NCBI GenBank assembly: GCA_037013495.1
Contig: CM072809.1
Span: 5,975,001 to 6,039,000 of the forward strand
From: Hippophae tibetana
Lineage: Eukaryota > Streptophyta > Magnoliopsida > Rosales > Elaeagnaceae
DNA: 64,000 bases
Direction: 5' to 3'
Part shown: one piece after another, positions 1 to 10,620 of the stretch
Numbering within the stretch: position 1 is the first letter of the stretch
Layout: each line of letters starts with the position of its first letter
Made by a program: the position numbers and the translations under genes
Notes under the pieces: model-generated
What the model saw: only the letters and a program-made list of their open reading frames with translations
Told to the model about the DNA's origin: nothing
Database searches by the model: none

Positions 1-594
1 CACTCGATCTTCCTGTACGATGGAGTTGTATTTTTGTATATCAATAGCACACTCCATTGGATTAGGACGACGGAAATCAATTTCACGCCATAACCCTTGA
101 AGGTTATTATAGTATTTTTCAATGGATTCACCCGCTTACTTCGTACGAGTAACTTGACGGCGAAGATCATACACTTGAGACGTGTCTGTCCCATCATAGT
201 AAGTGGTAACCACCGAATCCCAAACCTGTTTTGCAGTTGGGAATCAGATAAAATTTGCAATTAAGGAGGGGTCCATCGAATTGATCAACCATCCTTTGAC
301 AATGGCATTTTCAGTACGCCATCTCCTGAATGAGGGGTCGGTTTCAACAGGTTGAGGAAAGTCTCCATTAATATATCCCAGTTTATCTTTGCCAGAGATA
401 TACATCTCCACCACTTGGGACCATAAGGCATAGTTGGATCCTCCCAACTTAATACTAATGGGAGCAGTCGACGCTTCAGTTGGCGGAGGTTGTGAGCTGA
501 TCTGAGCTCTAGTTAGAACTTCCGTCATTTTCGCCGTCAAATCTTCCAATATGAAATTGGTAGTTAAATCTCTAGATTCCGCCATGAAATCCAA
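1..594 (-). pseudogene. Copia gag (UBN2-type) fragment with two in-frame stops
   Basis: The minus-strand frame opens at 594 and carries the copia gag signature: a 'KLGGSNYALWSQ' motif, a 'GYINGDFPQP' stretch and a run ending 'KGWLINSMDPSL'. A TGA at 246-244 breaks it, after which the same frame continues with 'AKQVWDSVVTTYYDGTD' and 'YNNLQGLWREIDF' to the window edge. A second stop (TAA, 138-136) follows. From family knowledge the TGA probably replaced an Arg codon and the TAA a Gln codon, both C-to-T changes. Gag would package the element's RNA; this copy cannot make full-length gag without readthrough. Confidence 0.8.
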
Positions 595-1204
595 AAAAAA
601 ATTCCTTCTGTTTTTCCTTTTTTTTTTTTTTTTTACAATTCACACACTATATATAAAAAACTTTCGTAACCCTAAAGCATTTTTTTTTCATTTCGCGCAG
701 CTTCTCTACGAAAACCCTAACTTTCCTTTCTAAATTCGCACAGCCTCCTCCTCAACGCAGCTTCCTCAGCGCAGCCTCCTCAGCGCAGCTTCTCTTACTG
801 CGTTCCTCAGCTGAGTTCCGAGCCAGTCATTATTTCCAGCTGGTGTGAAGCCAAAGTTGCTGAAGGCTTGCGGTGGAGCAGCGCCTTTCTTCGTCTGATG
901 GACAAACAAGTTTGTCGAACCCTAGCCAACCACACTTCCAGATGGAGCTTCCACCTTCAACAAAAAACCGTTGGTACAACTTGTGTTCTCTAAACCTGAA
1001 AAAAAATTTCCACAGAATTTTTTTTTGTTTACAGGAACTGATGAGTGTTTATGGTAACGCCATTCATTCGGTTTTTCCCTTCTATTTCAGTTTTTCGTCG
1101 ATCCTTGGAACTATCCTCAGGAAGTTGTTTTGCCCCATTTTTTCTTCCCAAAGCTAGAACATCTTTTGAGAATTTGCTTCAACTTTGTTTTTGTTTTTGT
1201 TTTT

Positions 1205-1307
1205 GTTTTACAGAATTGCAAAGCTGAAGAATAGTGCAGTTTCTCCACAGAAGCAGCTTGTTTTACAGAATTGCAAAGCTGAAGAATAGTGCAGTTTCTC
1301 CACAGAA
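1205..1307. repeat. 49-bp direct repeat in the leader of element A
   Basis: The unit beginning GTTTTACAGAATTGCAAAGC occurs at 1205 and again at 1260, a 55-bp period, nearly identical over about 48 bases. A (TTTTTG)n-like tract precedes it at 1185-1208. Confidence 0.8.
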
Positions 1308-1470
1308 ACAACTAGAATGACTACCCAAAATTCCAGCCAAATAGGCAGCCAAATACTCACAGATTATCACAATCTGTTGAGTATATCACACCAAATCAGC
1401 CAAAGGAGAACAAAATCAACGTAGCAGGTAACTTATTCTTTAATTAGGATAACCAGTAACTCTGCTCTGA

Positions 1471-1482
1471 GCTCTGATACCA
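1471..1482 (-). other. Primer-binding site (tRNA-iMet) of element A
   Basis: GCTCTGATACCA on the plus strand is the complement of TGGTATCAGAGC, the usual copia primer site for initiator tRNA-Met. It abuts the LTR end at 1483. Confidence 0.85.
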
Positions 1483-1670
1483 TGTCAACTTATTGTTTCT
1501 GTATTTTTGTATTTCTCTGTTCTCTTTTCTCTATACACGAGTATAGTATTTGTATACTAAGAAAAAACGAAAAAGAAACAAATTACACTATTATTCTTGT
1601 CTGCCACATTTGCTTGTTATCTGCCATACTTTAATTCAGTGTTGTCTGCCACACAACTCACATGACAACA
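1483..1670 (-). repeat. 5' LTR of element A (188 bp)
   Basis: The segment starts TGTCAAC directly after the primer-binding site complement and ends TGACAACA, so on the minus strand it runs from TGTTGTCA to GTTGACA with TG...CA ends. The second LTR is outside the window, so the outer border is inferred from the terminal inverted repeat only. Confidence 0.6.
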
Positions 1671-2780
1671 GATTATTGGTTGGTAATATTAGCCGTTTGA
1701 GTGTACAAGAATTTAACAAGTCTTTTTTTTATTTTTTTAAAGAAAAAAAATCATTTACTAAAAGACAAAAAGATATTTTTGAAAAAATTAGTTACTATTA
1801 CAACAAAAGAAATAATACCAATATTTGAATTGGATAAGATAAAATATTTAAGATATTAATACATTAAGTATCTGTAAAATATCAAACTTAAACTAATATA
1901 TATGTTTGTCAAGAGTAAAAAAAGATTGAATAGAAAGAGATAAAAAAAAACTTATACATTTTATCATTATTTATATCCTTTATTTTAATTAATTTGAATC
2001 AATATACCTATTTTACTAACATTAATGAGTAATTTTTCTTTAGCAAAGACATAGTTTTGCCATTATTACTTGTGCACAGCCTACTATATTCTCAATAATA
2101 AAAATAGAAAAACCAAAAAATTGTTTTTTATTTCTTTCCAAAAATAGTCCTTTCTGAATGTTATAATTTATTATATGCAAGTTAGATGAATATATATATA
2201 TATATATATTTATTAAATGAACGAGAAATTTAAATCACAAGTTGCATAGGAACGTGAGGGAAACTAAAGAAAGGAAATATTAAAACAAGAATTTATATTG
2301 TTCAACTTGTGAAAAAACTATTTTCGTTATAATCATAAGTCAAATCTCAAATGAATAAAAAGAATCGGTGCTTGTAGAGATGGTCAATAATAAATTCATT
2401 TTGTGTTTTCACTAGTTCAACAAAATGAAATATTAACTTAATATTTACTTGAATTATATAAGATTATTGGTTGATAGAATAACCAATAAGATAAGTAATT
2501 ATAAATGATATACAGAAGAGAAAAAAAAACTTAACTTTATACTTATTAACGTTTCTCATATGTATTTATTGATTTTAAATTATTATTGTCAATTTAATCT
2601 GTCAAAATAATTATTATTATTTTTTTAAATATAAATTATTAATTGATTATGAATTAAATCAACATATTTATCCAAACCCATCAACTTTATTAAATATCAA
2701 CCAAAATTTTACTCTTAGCTTATCATGTCATCATAATTAAGTAATCAAGAAAATATTTAACAATATCTTATCATAAAGTC
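1671..2780. other. AT-rich spacer
   Basis: Very AT-rich DNA with poly-A/T runs and a short (TA)n tract near 2192-2209. No coding pattern, RNA gene or transposon border is apparent. The right end is the promoter region of the GRI-like gene. Confidence 0.6.
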
Positions 2781-2786
2781 ACTTAG

Positions 2787-2794
2787 TATAAATA
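2787..2794 (+). promoter_or_regulatory. TATA box of the GRI/STIG1-like gene
   Basis: TATAAATA lies 82 bases upstream of the ATG at 2876, giving a predicted transcript start near 2820 and a short leader. It is placed by spacing and sequence only. Confidence 0.55.
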
Positions 2795-2875
2795 TCCATA
2801 CATTTCTCTCCTTTAGCATACACTCTTGGAGGCAAGAAGGAAAACACCTTTATTCATCGAGATATCAGAAAGATA

Positions 2876-3337
2876 ATGGCTAATTTACTCAACCTCAAAA
2901 CCATTTTCTCTCTAACTCTCCCAATATTACTACTCTTATGTCTTTACACACAAATGGCTTCCTCACAAGATGTCGTAGATGATGATGAAGAGTATTATGT
3001 TCTTGACAACCCAATTCCAAATTTCAGATCAAAAAGCAGATTCTTGGCCAATGTAATAAAGAAAGGTACTCATTGTGATCCCATCAAGTATAATATATGT
3101 AATGGAGTCAAATCAAGCAAAGGGACAGGCCTTCTTTATTGCTGCAAAACGCATTGTCGTAATGTTCTTGGAGATAAGAATAACTGTGGCAAATGTGGAC
3201 AAAAGTGCAAGGTTGGAGAGTTTTGTTGCAATGGAACTTGTACCCATGTTGGTTTCAATAAAAACCATTGTGGCAAATGCAATAAAAAATGCAAGGCTGG
3301 GATTCAATGTCACTACGGATCTTGTGGTTATGCTTGA
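2876..3337 (+). CDS. GRI: STIG1-family secreted Cys-rich protein, GRI (GRIM REAPER)-like
   Basis: Intronless, 153 residues. Residues 1-30 form a signal peptide with a hydrophobic core (LTLPILLLLCLYTQMASS). An acidic stretch (DVVDDDEE) follows, then a basic linker and a C-terminal domain of about 90 residues with 16 cysteines. That domain has the STIG1 features 'NCGKCGQKC', 'FCCNGTC' and 'HCGKCNKKC' and ends 'YGSCGYA'. STIG1 proteins are apoplastic; Arabidopsis GRI is processed to a short peptide that signals in ROS-dependent cell death, while tomato STIG1 acts in pollen-tube growth. Assignment to GRI rather than another STIG1 paralogue rests on the 'KKGTHCD...NICNGVK' linker and on the neighbouring S4 gene, as at Arabidopsis At1g53130/At1g53120 (from memory). 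The frame is intact. Confidence 0.85.
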   Translation: MANLLNLKTIFSLTLPILLLLCLYTQMASSQDVVDDDEEYYVLDNPIPNFRSKSRFLANVIKKGTHCDPIKYNICNGVKSSKGTGLLYCCKTHCRNVLGDKNNCGKCGQKCKVGEFCCNGTCTHVGFNKNHCGKCNKKCKAGIQCHYGSCGYA

Positions 3338-4066
3338 AATATATCAAATTTTATAGTTTTTAATGAAATGTTTTCTTTCTTTTTTTTTTTTTTTGGAAAG
3401 CTATAGTACTATACACTGATGATCTTGGTCTCTTTCATGTATGATCTTTGGAAGAAAGTTCGTATGTATACGCTTATGTAATGTTCAAGTTTTTGGTTGA
3501 TATATTTATTACTAACCTCTTACAATGTGTTTTCTTCTAATTATTTTGTTATGTTCTCAATGTAGTTTACTCAACGATTAGAGGCACTGCCGCACGTTTG
3601 GGATCAGTCATTTCAACTTTAAAATGTTGTTGCGTAACACTTCATTATTTCTTTTTCATCAACTAACACTCATCATTCTAATTCAATAATGAATTATCCA
3701 AATTGTCTTAGGTTACCAGTGAAAAAAGTACCCTTTTCAGTTGACGGTAGAAGTTTAATATAACATGATCTTGTAAATTATAATCAACAGCTCTTTCCAT
3801 TTATACCCAAGGAGTTGTTATACAAATTTAAAAGATATACAAATGACAGTGGTTACAATTGAGAATGATCGTAGAAGGTGCATCACCTCTTTTTTCCTTT
3901 TCCTCTGAGATTCCGAAATTACAAATTGTAACATGGCTAACTTTCATACAACTTCTAACCATCACCAAGCTTGAGTAACAGCTTGAATTTTAGTACGGCC
4001 AATTCTCCTCGGAACTACAAGCGTAAGCTCCATGGATATGATCTTTTATAAACGAACCATACAAAC
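3338..4066. other. Spacer between convergent GRI-like and S4 genes
   Basis: Contains the 3' untranslated regions of two genes transcribed towards each other. A poly-T run lies at 3380-3394. No further coding sequence seen. Confidence 0.55.
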
Positions 4067-5177
4067 TTATAGATATCGAATAAACTCAACTGCAAACTTT
4101 CCCTTCTTTGTAGTGTTTATCTCTCCTATCTGAATAAGGGTAATGTCAGAGAAACTAAACGCGTAATAAGGATCCTCTATTATGCTATATAATGTCAAAA
4201 AGCTTATAACTTTTCATCAAAACTTTCTTTGCATTAGGTAACTCACCTTTAGTCTTCCTTTCCCACTTACTGAGACAATGTCACCAGATTTGAGTGTGAC
4301 TCCATTTTTTGTAACAGGGGTCCAATTGACTCGCACATCCCCCTTCCTAGACAGATAAATAATTACGGGAACATTTTTAGCAACAAAAAAAAATTACAGG
4401 AAGACTTTTAGCAAATTAAAAAGAATTACATGAACATGATTTGCAATATAAGATAGCTAGGGGAGCAATGTCGTTCCCAACTTATCCTAGCATAGTAAAC
4501 TCATTGCATGAACAAATCAAGACACCATAATCACCACACTCTTATACGAGGAGTACTGAGCCGAATAGAAAATAATTTAAATTCCCTGATCATAAATTGC
4601 ATACTTGTTTTCTCTAATAAATAGGCAGAGTTAGATGGACTTACTGAATTAGATCAACCAGTTTTGATCGGGAGATTTTAAATCCTGCACTAGCCAAAGC
4701 ATCTACCCTCAATGATGCTTCAACAGTTTTAGATGACTTTGTGCTGCAAAAAGAACACGTTATTTAATGGCTTCATTGATACCAGACAACAATATCAAAA
4801 GGCATAAATTAAGGACATCTATGATAACTTCCAACCTTGGTGGTTCATAATCAAGAGCATCCAATGGTATTTTTGTACAATATACTCGAGCATTACCAAC
4901 CTGCAACAGAAAAATGTTGACATAAATGAGGTATGAAATTGAGTAGTGTGATAGAAAAAGCTATTTAGGCCGGCTGTATTAAGCAAATCCCTGTGCTTGA
5001 CTCATAATTCTAGGGGAATGCTACAACATCGGAGACAACATATCCACTAGATCCTTCATAACATACTTGTATTTCAACATAGTTTTGGCAGTCATATTAT
5101 CTCAGCATCAACTGGCAATTAACATCCAAAACAAGAAAGCCACAATACTTGGATAATTTAATAGTCTGTATTAGGTT

Positions 5178-5230
<53 letters not shown>

Positions 5231-7270
5231 TTTAAATATACTCTGCAATATTTTTAACCAAAGATAACAAGATTACCTTATCAAGAGATGATATAAGAAA
5301 ATCGATAAGTTCTGGAACAATAATAATCTGTGCCCCTGTACCCTGATAAGAAAAGCAAACGGAATTATAAATCGACAAATCAAGACTGCATGCCATCTTC
5401 TAAGTAATTTAAGTATCACCGATCAGGTGGCTCTAAAGGGAGTACTGAAGCTGTCTAATAGATAAAGGACTTATATTAGGTAGTTGAACTCTGCAATGCC
5501 TATTTAAACACTAATATTTCCTGGTGGACAGTAACTGAATTATCAACCCTCTTTTAAAAGCATTAACTGTCAGTGTAGAGAGAATAACGAACGCACACTA
5601 ATTAATTGATACTTGACAGTAACATAGTTCCCTACAGTCCAAATTTCTAATCCATGGGCTTGTAAAACAAGTTGGAAGTATAAAAGCTATAAAAATAAGG
5701 GATGACAATTGAGCAAATAGAATTGCATACAAACAATATACAGGCTTGCCCTCCTTTGCCCAACAAATAGTAGGCAATGACTTCTTTAGAATTTTGTATA
5801 GATGTAGGGTATGGATTATGGACATCAGAGCTCACTTCTAATGTCTGAAATTCTTTTGAACCACTAGTGGGGTGAGAACATAAATATATATAGTCTCAAA
5901 AATTACCATTAATCTTCCTCACACATCAACATTGAGTTGCAAGTCTAGTTCGTGGGTACCAACTATGTCTCCCGCATAAATAGAATTTAAGATAATAATC
6001 CATAACATACCTGCAAGATTATGTCTCCAAGCTTCTCCCTTGCAATCCCTGTACCAAGAATTGCACCGAGAAAATCACCATGGGAGCATCGCTGAAACCC
6101 AAAGTTTCCTGCAATACTGGATAAATAACATACAGAAAATAAGTACACAAAGAATTCACAGAAATTATATGGTGTATGCTACTACTATAACTTATTGGTA
6201 GATGGCTAGATGCAAAGCTAACCTCAATGCCGCAACTACATGATCTGGATCACATGCAAATACATCTGGTATTCCAACAGAAATACGGCACCGTTCAGCC
6301 TAGACAATTTGACCCATTAATTAATATAGAAATATGAATGCTTAGGACTTAAAAAGAAGCATTCAACCTAGTCTCGAATAGAAAAGATGCAACTGAACCA
6401 ATCAATCAACCAACTAACAAGTTCTAACAAGTACATTCCCAGCAAAGAAGAAGTAAAGCAGGATTATTTGGAAGAACAAAAAAGTAACCTGTGGGTATCC
6501 TCCTTGACTAACCGATTTGACATCAGCCAGCTTTTCCAATGCTTGCATTGATTCCTTCAGCACTGGAGGGGTGAGAAAATTTGAATGGAGGACCTCTCTT
6601 CTAGATGATGCACGTCTAGCCTGATATTTGTTCAAAAATCACCTTCCTCATCATTAAGTAAAAGAGAGGCTTTGCTTTCTAAATATTCTCTAGCAAGAGA
6701 AAATAACATGGAGCAATGTATTTCTACTGAGAGAAAACACAAATACCATCTCAAGAATATGCTTCACTTCTTCAATGGTACTTTTGTCGCCCACTCCATT
6801 AAGTAAAACATCAACGTCCCCTTTCACAGCTTCTGCTATGTAGCAAAACCCTAAAAATATGATTAAATTACAAAGAGTGAACATACAATTACCAGGTAAA
6901 ATGTTAACATAACAGATTATTTAACCCACAGTACATGCATTCCATTAACATTGAAAATGCCAAATCTAACAAATTTTGTATTCGAATCGATTTTAGACAA
7001 AATAACAGGGAGAATCAGACACAACACATACTATACATTCATAATTACAATCCAGGCGTATTTCAACAAGCGGCACTCACACTTTTGAACTAACCCATGA
7101 ATTTATGGTAGATTCCTTGTACCTGAAGAACTCAGTGGAACAGTAAGAGGCAAAGGGCTGAAGCTCTTAAGATGGTAAAGCTTGTTGCTTTTGTAAAGAG
7201 GATTCGAAACAGGAAAAGCCCGTGCCACTATTTTGGCAAAGGTCGGCAATCCGAAGCTCTTGGCAGCCAT
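4067..7270 (-). CDS. S4-domain RNA-binding protein, plastid (YlmH-like), ten exons
   Basis: Exons on the minus strand: 7270-7123, 6850-6747, 6620-6489, 6299-6223, 6116-6011, 5342-5277, 4900-4836, 4743-4645, 4346-4247 and 4129-4067. They join in phase to 960 bases, 319 residues. The N-terminus (MAAKSFGLPTFAKIVARAFP) is basic and Ser-rich like a plastid transit peptide. The middle has 'LGAILGTGIAREKLGDI', typical of YlmH-type proteins. The C-terminal S4 fold runs through 'RVDALASAGFKISRSKLVDLI', 'GDVRVNW' and 'VSVSGKGRLKIGEI'. S4 domains bind structured RNA; plant homologues (Arabidopsis At1g53120, from memory) are predicted chloroplast proteins, and bacterial YlmH is linked to ribosome function. 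All introns are GT-AG with phases that agree. No lesions seen. Confidence 0.88.
5181..5230. repeat. (CT)n microsatellite in an S4-gene intron
   Basis: About 20 CT units with one interruption (CTTT near 5220), lying in the intron between exons 5342-5277 and 4900-4836. Confidence 0.95.
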
Positions 7271-9420
7271 TGCAGGTCTTCCTAGCCTTGCTTACGCCAA
7301 CTACGAAAAGGAATAATAGGATTCACAAATTTGAGTCCATACGACGAGGCGTTTACATGTTTGGTCCTTGCATTATTTACCCCCCTTTTTTTCCTATAAA
7401 ACAAATTAATTACTTTTATAAATAATGCCTTTATTAATCCGTAATAAATAAGATAAATTAGATTATATTTAGCATTATTTTACTGAATTGTTATATAAGA
7501 CTAATTTTGAAAATCATATTTATTTATATGAATTTAGTTTTTTTTCAATTTTTTTAAGATGTATTTAATTTTGTATAGCAAAAATATGGGTAGAGCCAAT
7601 TCATTACGAAAAATAGCAAACTTAGCGAAATTATTAGTAGTTTGTCCTCCTTAATTGATAAATAAAACCTTTATAAAATATATTTTTACAATTATTTTAT
7701 AAATATATTTATTTATCTTATAGGTAGAGAATTAAAATATAAAAATAATGGATTTAAACTATTATTTTTTTCATATATATATATATATAAAAGAATAAAC
7801 AAAACATGTTATATATTTTAATATTATAAGTATTTTTTATTAATATGTGTTTATAAAAAGTATAATATTGATATATATTTAATTTTGATTAAATATGATT
7901 TTAATATTATAATAATTATCATAATTTTATGCCGATTATTTTTGAAATAAAAATTATTATAATTTTTATAAATAATCGTAATTTTAATCAACGGTAAATA
8001 AAATATTCATTTATAAAAAGAATAATATATGGAGGTGTAATTATATATTAGAAAAAAGTTCAAATAATTACGATATTATATATAAAAATATATTTTAATT
8101 TTATAATTTATAAGTGAATACTTTTAATCTATTTATAAAAGTTTGTTATCTTAGTGTAAAAATTAGTACTTTTAATAGGAGTGAAAGCATATTTTTTAAA
8201 TAATTGTAATACATAAAGCACTAATTTTAATAATTATAAGAGTAATTATATTTACCTGTTATAATAACAATAATAATAATATTAATGGTATTTAAATTAA
8301 AAAAATTAAAAAATTAATATATATATATATATATTAAAATGGTGAATCAAAGATTATTAAGATTATAGTTTTGGATTTGAAGTTTGACTTTTAACTTTTT
8401 TAAATAAATATTATTAGATAATTAATTTTTAGTTTTAATCATGAAAAATATAAATTAAAATTTGACTTGGTTTGTTTTACTACTAATTCTTGATTTTTAA
8501 TTTTTAACTAATAAATTATGTTGATTTATGACATGTATATAATATTTAATAGTTTAATAATATTTCTAAGTATTTTCAAAAAATATTGTTTAATTTAATT
8601 TGAAAGATACAAATGATTAAAATTTAAATATATCTAAAGGTAAAATTAAAAATTACTATAATTTATGATATCAAAATAAAAATTAACATAATTTAAAAGC
8701 ACCAAACTCACCATATTACTTTTATAAATACAACATTTAATAAAATATGACTTATTTAACTTTATGTTTAACCTAATTTTTTTATCAAATAATTGAGTGT
8801 AATTAGTTAACTAAATCTCTCAAAGTAATTGAAATGAAATATGTATTTTGAATAATTATATGATTATTATTAGGGATGTATAAAATTCAAATTAATTCAT
8901 TAAATCCATTAAATTAAATTACTTTCAAAACATCAAACATGTTGGATTAATATATATAAATTTTTTTTAATAACAAGCAAACCTAATCCTATTAATGAAT
9001 AATGAATTGGGTTGAATTGAATTAAAATATTTATTGATCAATTTTGATCTAAATAATTATCGAAGACTATGAATTGGATTAAAATACGTGTAAAATTTAA
9101 TCAACTCTTTCAATGTTTGTACCTAATTTGTATGCAGGATAACTTATAATGTAATATTTGTTAGTTTAATTTTAAAAAGATTTAATCATAGATAAATTTA
9201 TCTTTATCTATTTTATGCATTATATATATATTGTATTTTTTTTGTAAAATAAAAAATATTAAAAAAAATGTTGTTAGTAACTTTTATATATCATAAATAG
9301 TCATATTTTTTTAAGAGATCAAAAATAAAATTATATAAATTTAACTGATTTTTTTTATATATTTTATAAAGAAAACAAATAATAAATAATATAATCAGTA
9401 GAAAATATAGTTTAAAAATA
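7271..9420. other. AT-rich spacer upstream of two divergent genes
   Basis: Bases 7271-7330 hold the probable leader of the S4 gene. The rest is extremely AT-rich with (TA)n tracts near 7776 and 8318 and many poly-A/T runs. No coding signal, RNA gene or transposon end recognised. Confidence 0.55.
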
Positions 9421-9435
9421 AAAATACTGAATAAA

Positions 9436-9436
9436 G

Positions 9437-9483
<47 letters not shown>
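9436..9483. repeat. Compound (CT)n(AT)n microsatellite
   Basis: About 13 CT units (9437-9463) run directly into about 10 AT units (9463-9483). It lies roughly 1.1 kb upstream of the GT14 start codon. Confidence 0.95.
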
Positions 9484-9489
9484 CTCATA

Positions 9490-10620
9490 AAGGTGAAACA
9501 ATCACCCAGTTTTTTTTTTCTTTTTCTTTTTTCGCACGTCCTTTTGCAGATTCCTCTGTATGTAAACAAATAATAGTTGTTCACACTTCACGCAAACACC
9601 AGTAACATAATAATAATAATAATAATTCGTTCTCTAATTCTGGTAGTATTTTATGCTCTCTTACTCTGTTCCTGCGGGCAAACATGCTCTTTGCTAGTGC
9701 CGATACAGGTATAATGCCTATAACTCTCAAACCCATATCTGTTTTCTTTGTTGGTCCCAACTCTCAAATGCATATTAATTTCAGCTATTATTGTTCCAAG
9801 TCCCAACTTTCTGGGAAATGGGCATTGAATGCTCTGTTTCTCGAGCTTAAGATTTTAATTTAATCACTTGTGATTTGGTTTCTTCCATGTTATATTTTCG
9901 TCTTGATGGCCTTTGTGTGTGTTTTTGTTTCTTTTTTTATCATGTACCTTTTATTTTTTTATCTCTAATCTGGTTGCTTCGATAAACTCCATCTAAGAAA
10001 TCCACACCTGGAAGAAGAAAGGGGAAAAAAACGGAGGTAAGCTCCGAGTGTTAGTACGAAGAAATCAAATTTTGGAAATTTTCTCGATTCTTTACAGATT
10101 TGGCACCTCGTTGTTGTCAATGGTCGTTTCTGATGTATTTAATCCGAAAATTTTGTATTTATCAGCTCATCCTACAAATTTTTAGCACTCTTGAAAATAT
10201 ATAATTAATTAATTAATCCGGCAACGCATTTTTTCTTTAATTTTTGAAATTTTGTTTTATTCCTTTATCATCAATCGGCGATTTTATTTATGTAATTTCT
10301 GTCTTTTATAATACATGCTTAGTTCCTTGTATGTCTATTTACGAGTATAAAATAATTTCGTCTCTTCTTTGTTATACTTGAGCTAGCTGTTTACGCAACC
10401 TCTAATCTGTTTGTTACCAGTTATTTAATTTTTGGTGTTTAATTCAACAGCCTTCTATACAGATTGATTTTTTGAAATATTTATGGGAAGGGTCTCAATC
10501 TGAATTTCAACAGCCTGATGGAATTACTCATTGTTATATCAAATCCAACAAAAGGCTTTGGCTATTGAGCAAAACTGAGTATGAGAGAATAGTTCGTTGG
10601 TTACTATCGTAAAGAAGGTA
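9490..10620 (+). other. Probable promoter, leader and leader intron of the GT14 gene
   Basis: Base composition becomes less AT-rich here. A possible leader exon ends near 9709 (ACAG followed by GTATAAT), and no other gene is present before the ATG at 10621. A leader intron is an inference from composition and would need transcript evidence. Confidence 0.35.

Larger units (their letters stand above)
1..1670 (-). mobile_element. Ty1/copia LTR retrotransposon, 5' part only (element A)
   Basis: Read on the minus strand the order is LTR (1670-1483), tRNA-Met primer site (1482-1471), an untranslated leader of about 0.9 kb, and a gag reading frame from 594 to the window edge. The remainder (protease, integrase, RT, 3' LTR) would lie left of base 1 and is not visible. 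The gag frame has two in-frame stops, so this copy is not autonomous as it stands. The leader includes a 49-bp direct repeat (1205-1307). Confidence 0.8.

Noticed and set aside
551..733. Plus-strand reading frame over a poly-T tract
   Set aside because: Low-complexity Lys/Phe-rich translation antisense to the gag start; no coding character.
3075..3356. Second open frame inside the GRI-like gene
   Set aside because: Out-of-frame shadow of the Cys-rich coding sequence.
5598..5835. Minus-strand frames in the S4 gene
   Set aside because: They lie inside an intron between exons that join exactly without them.
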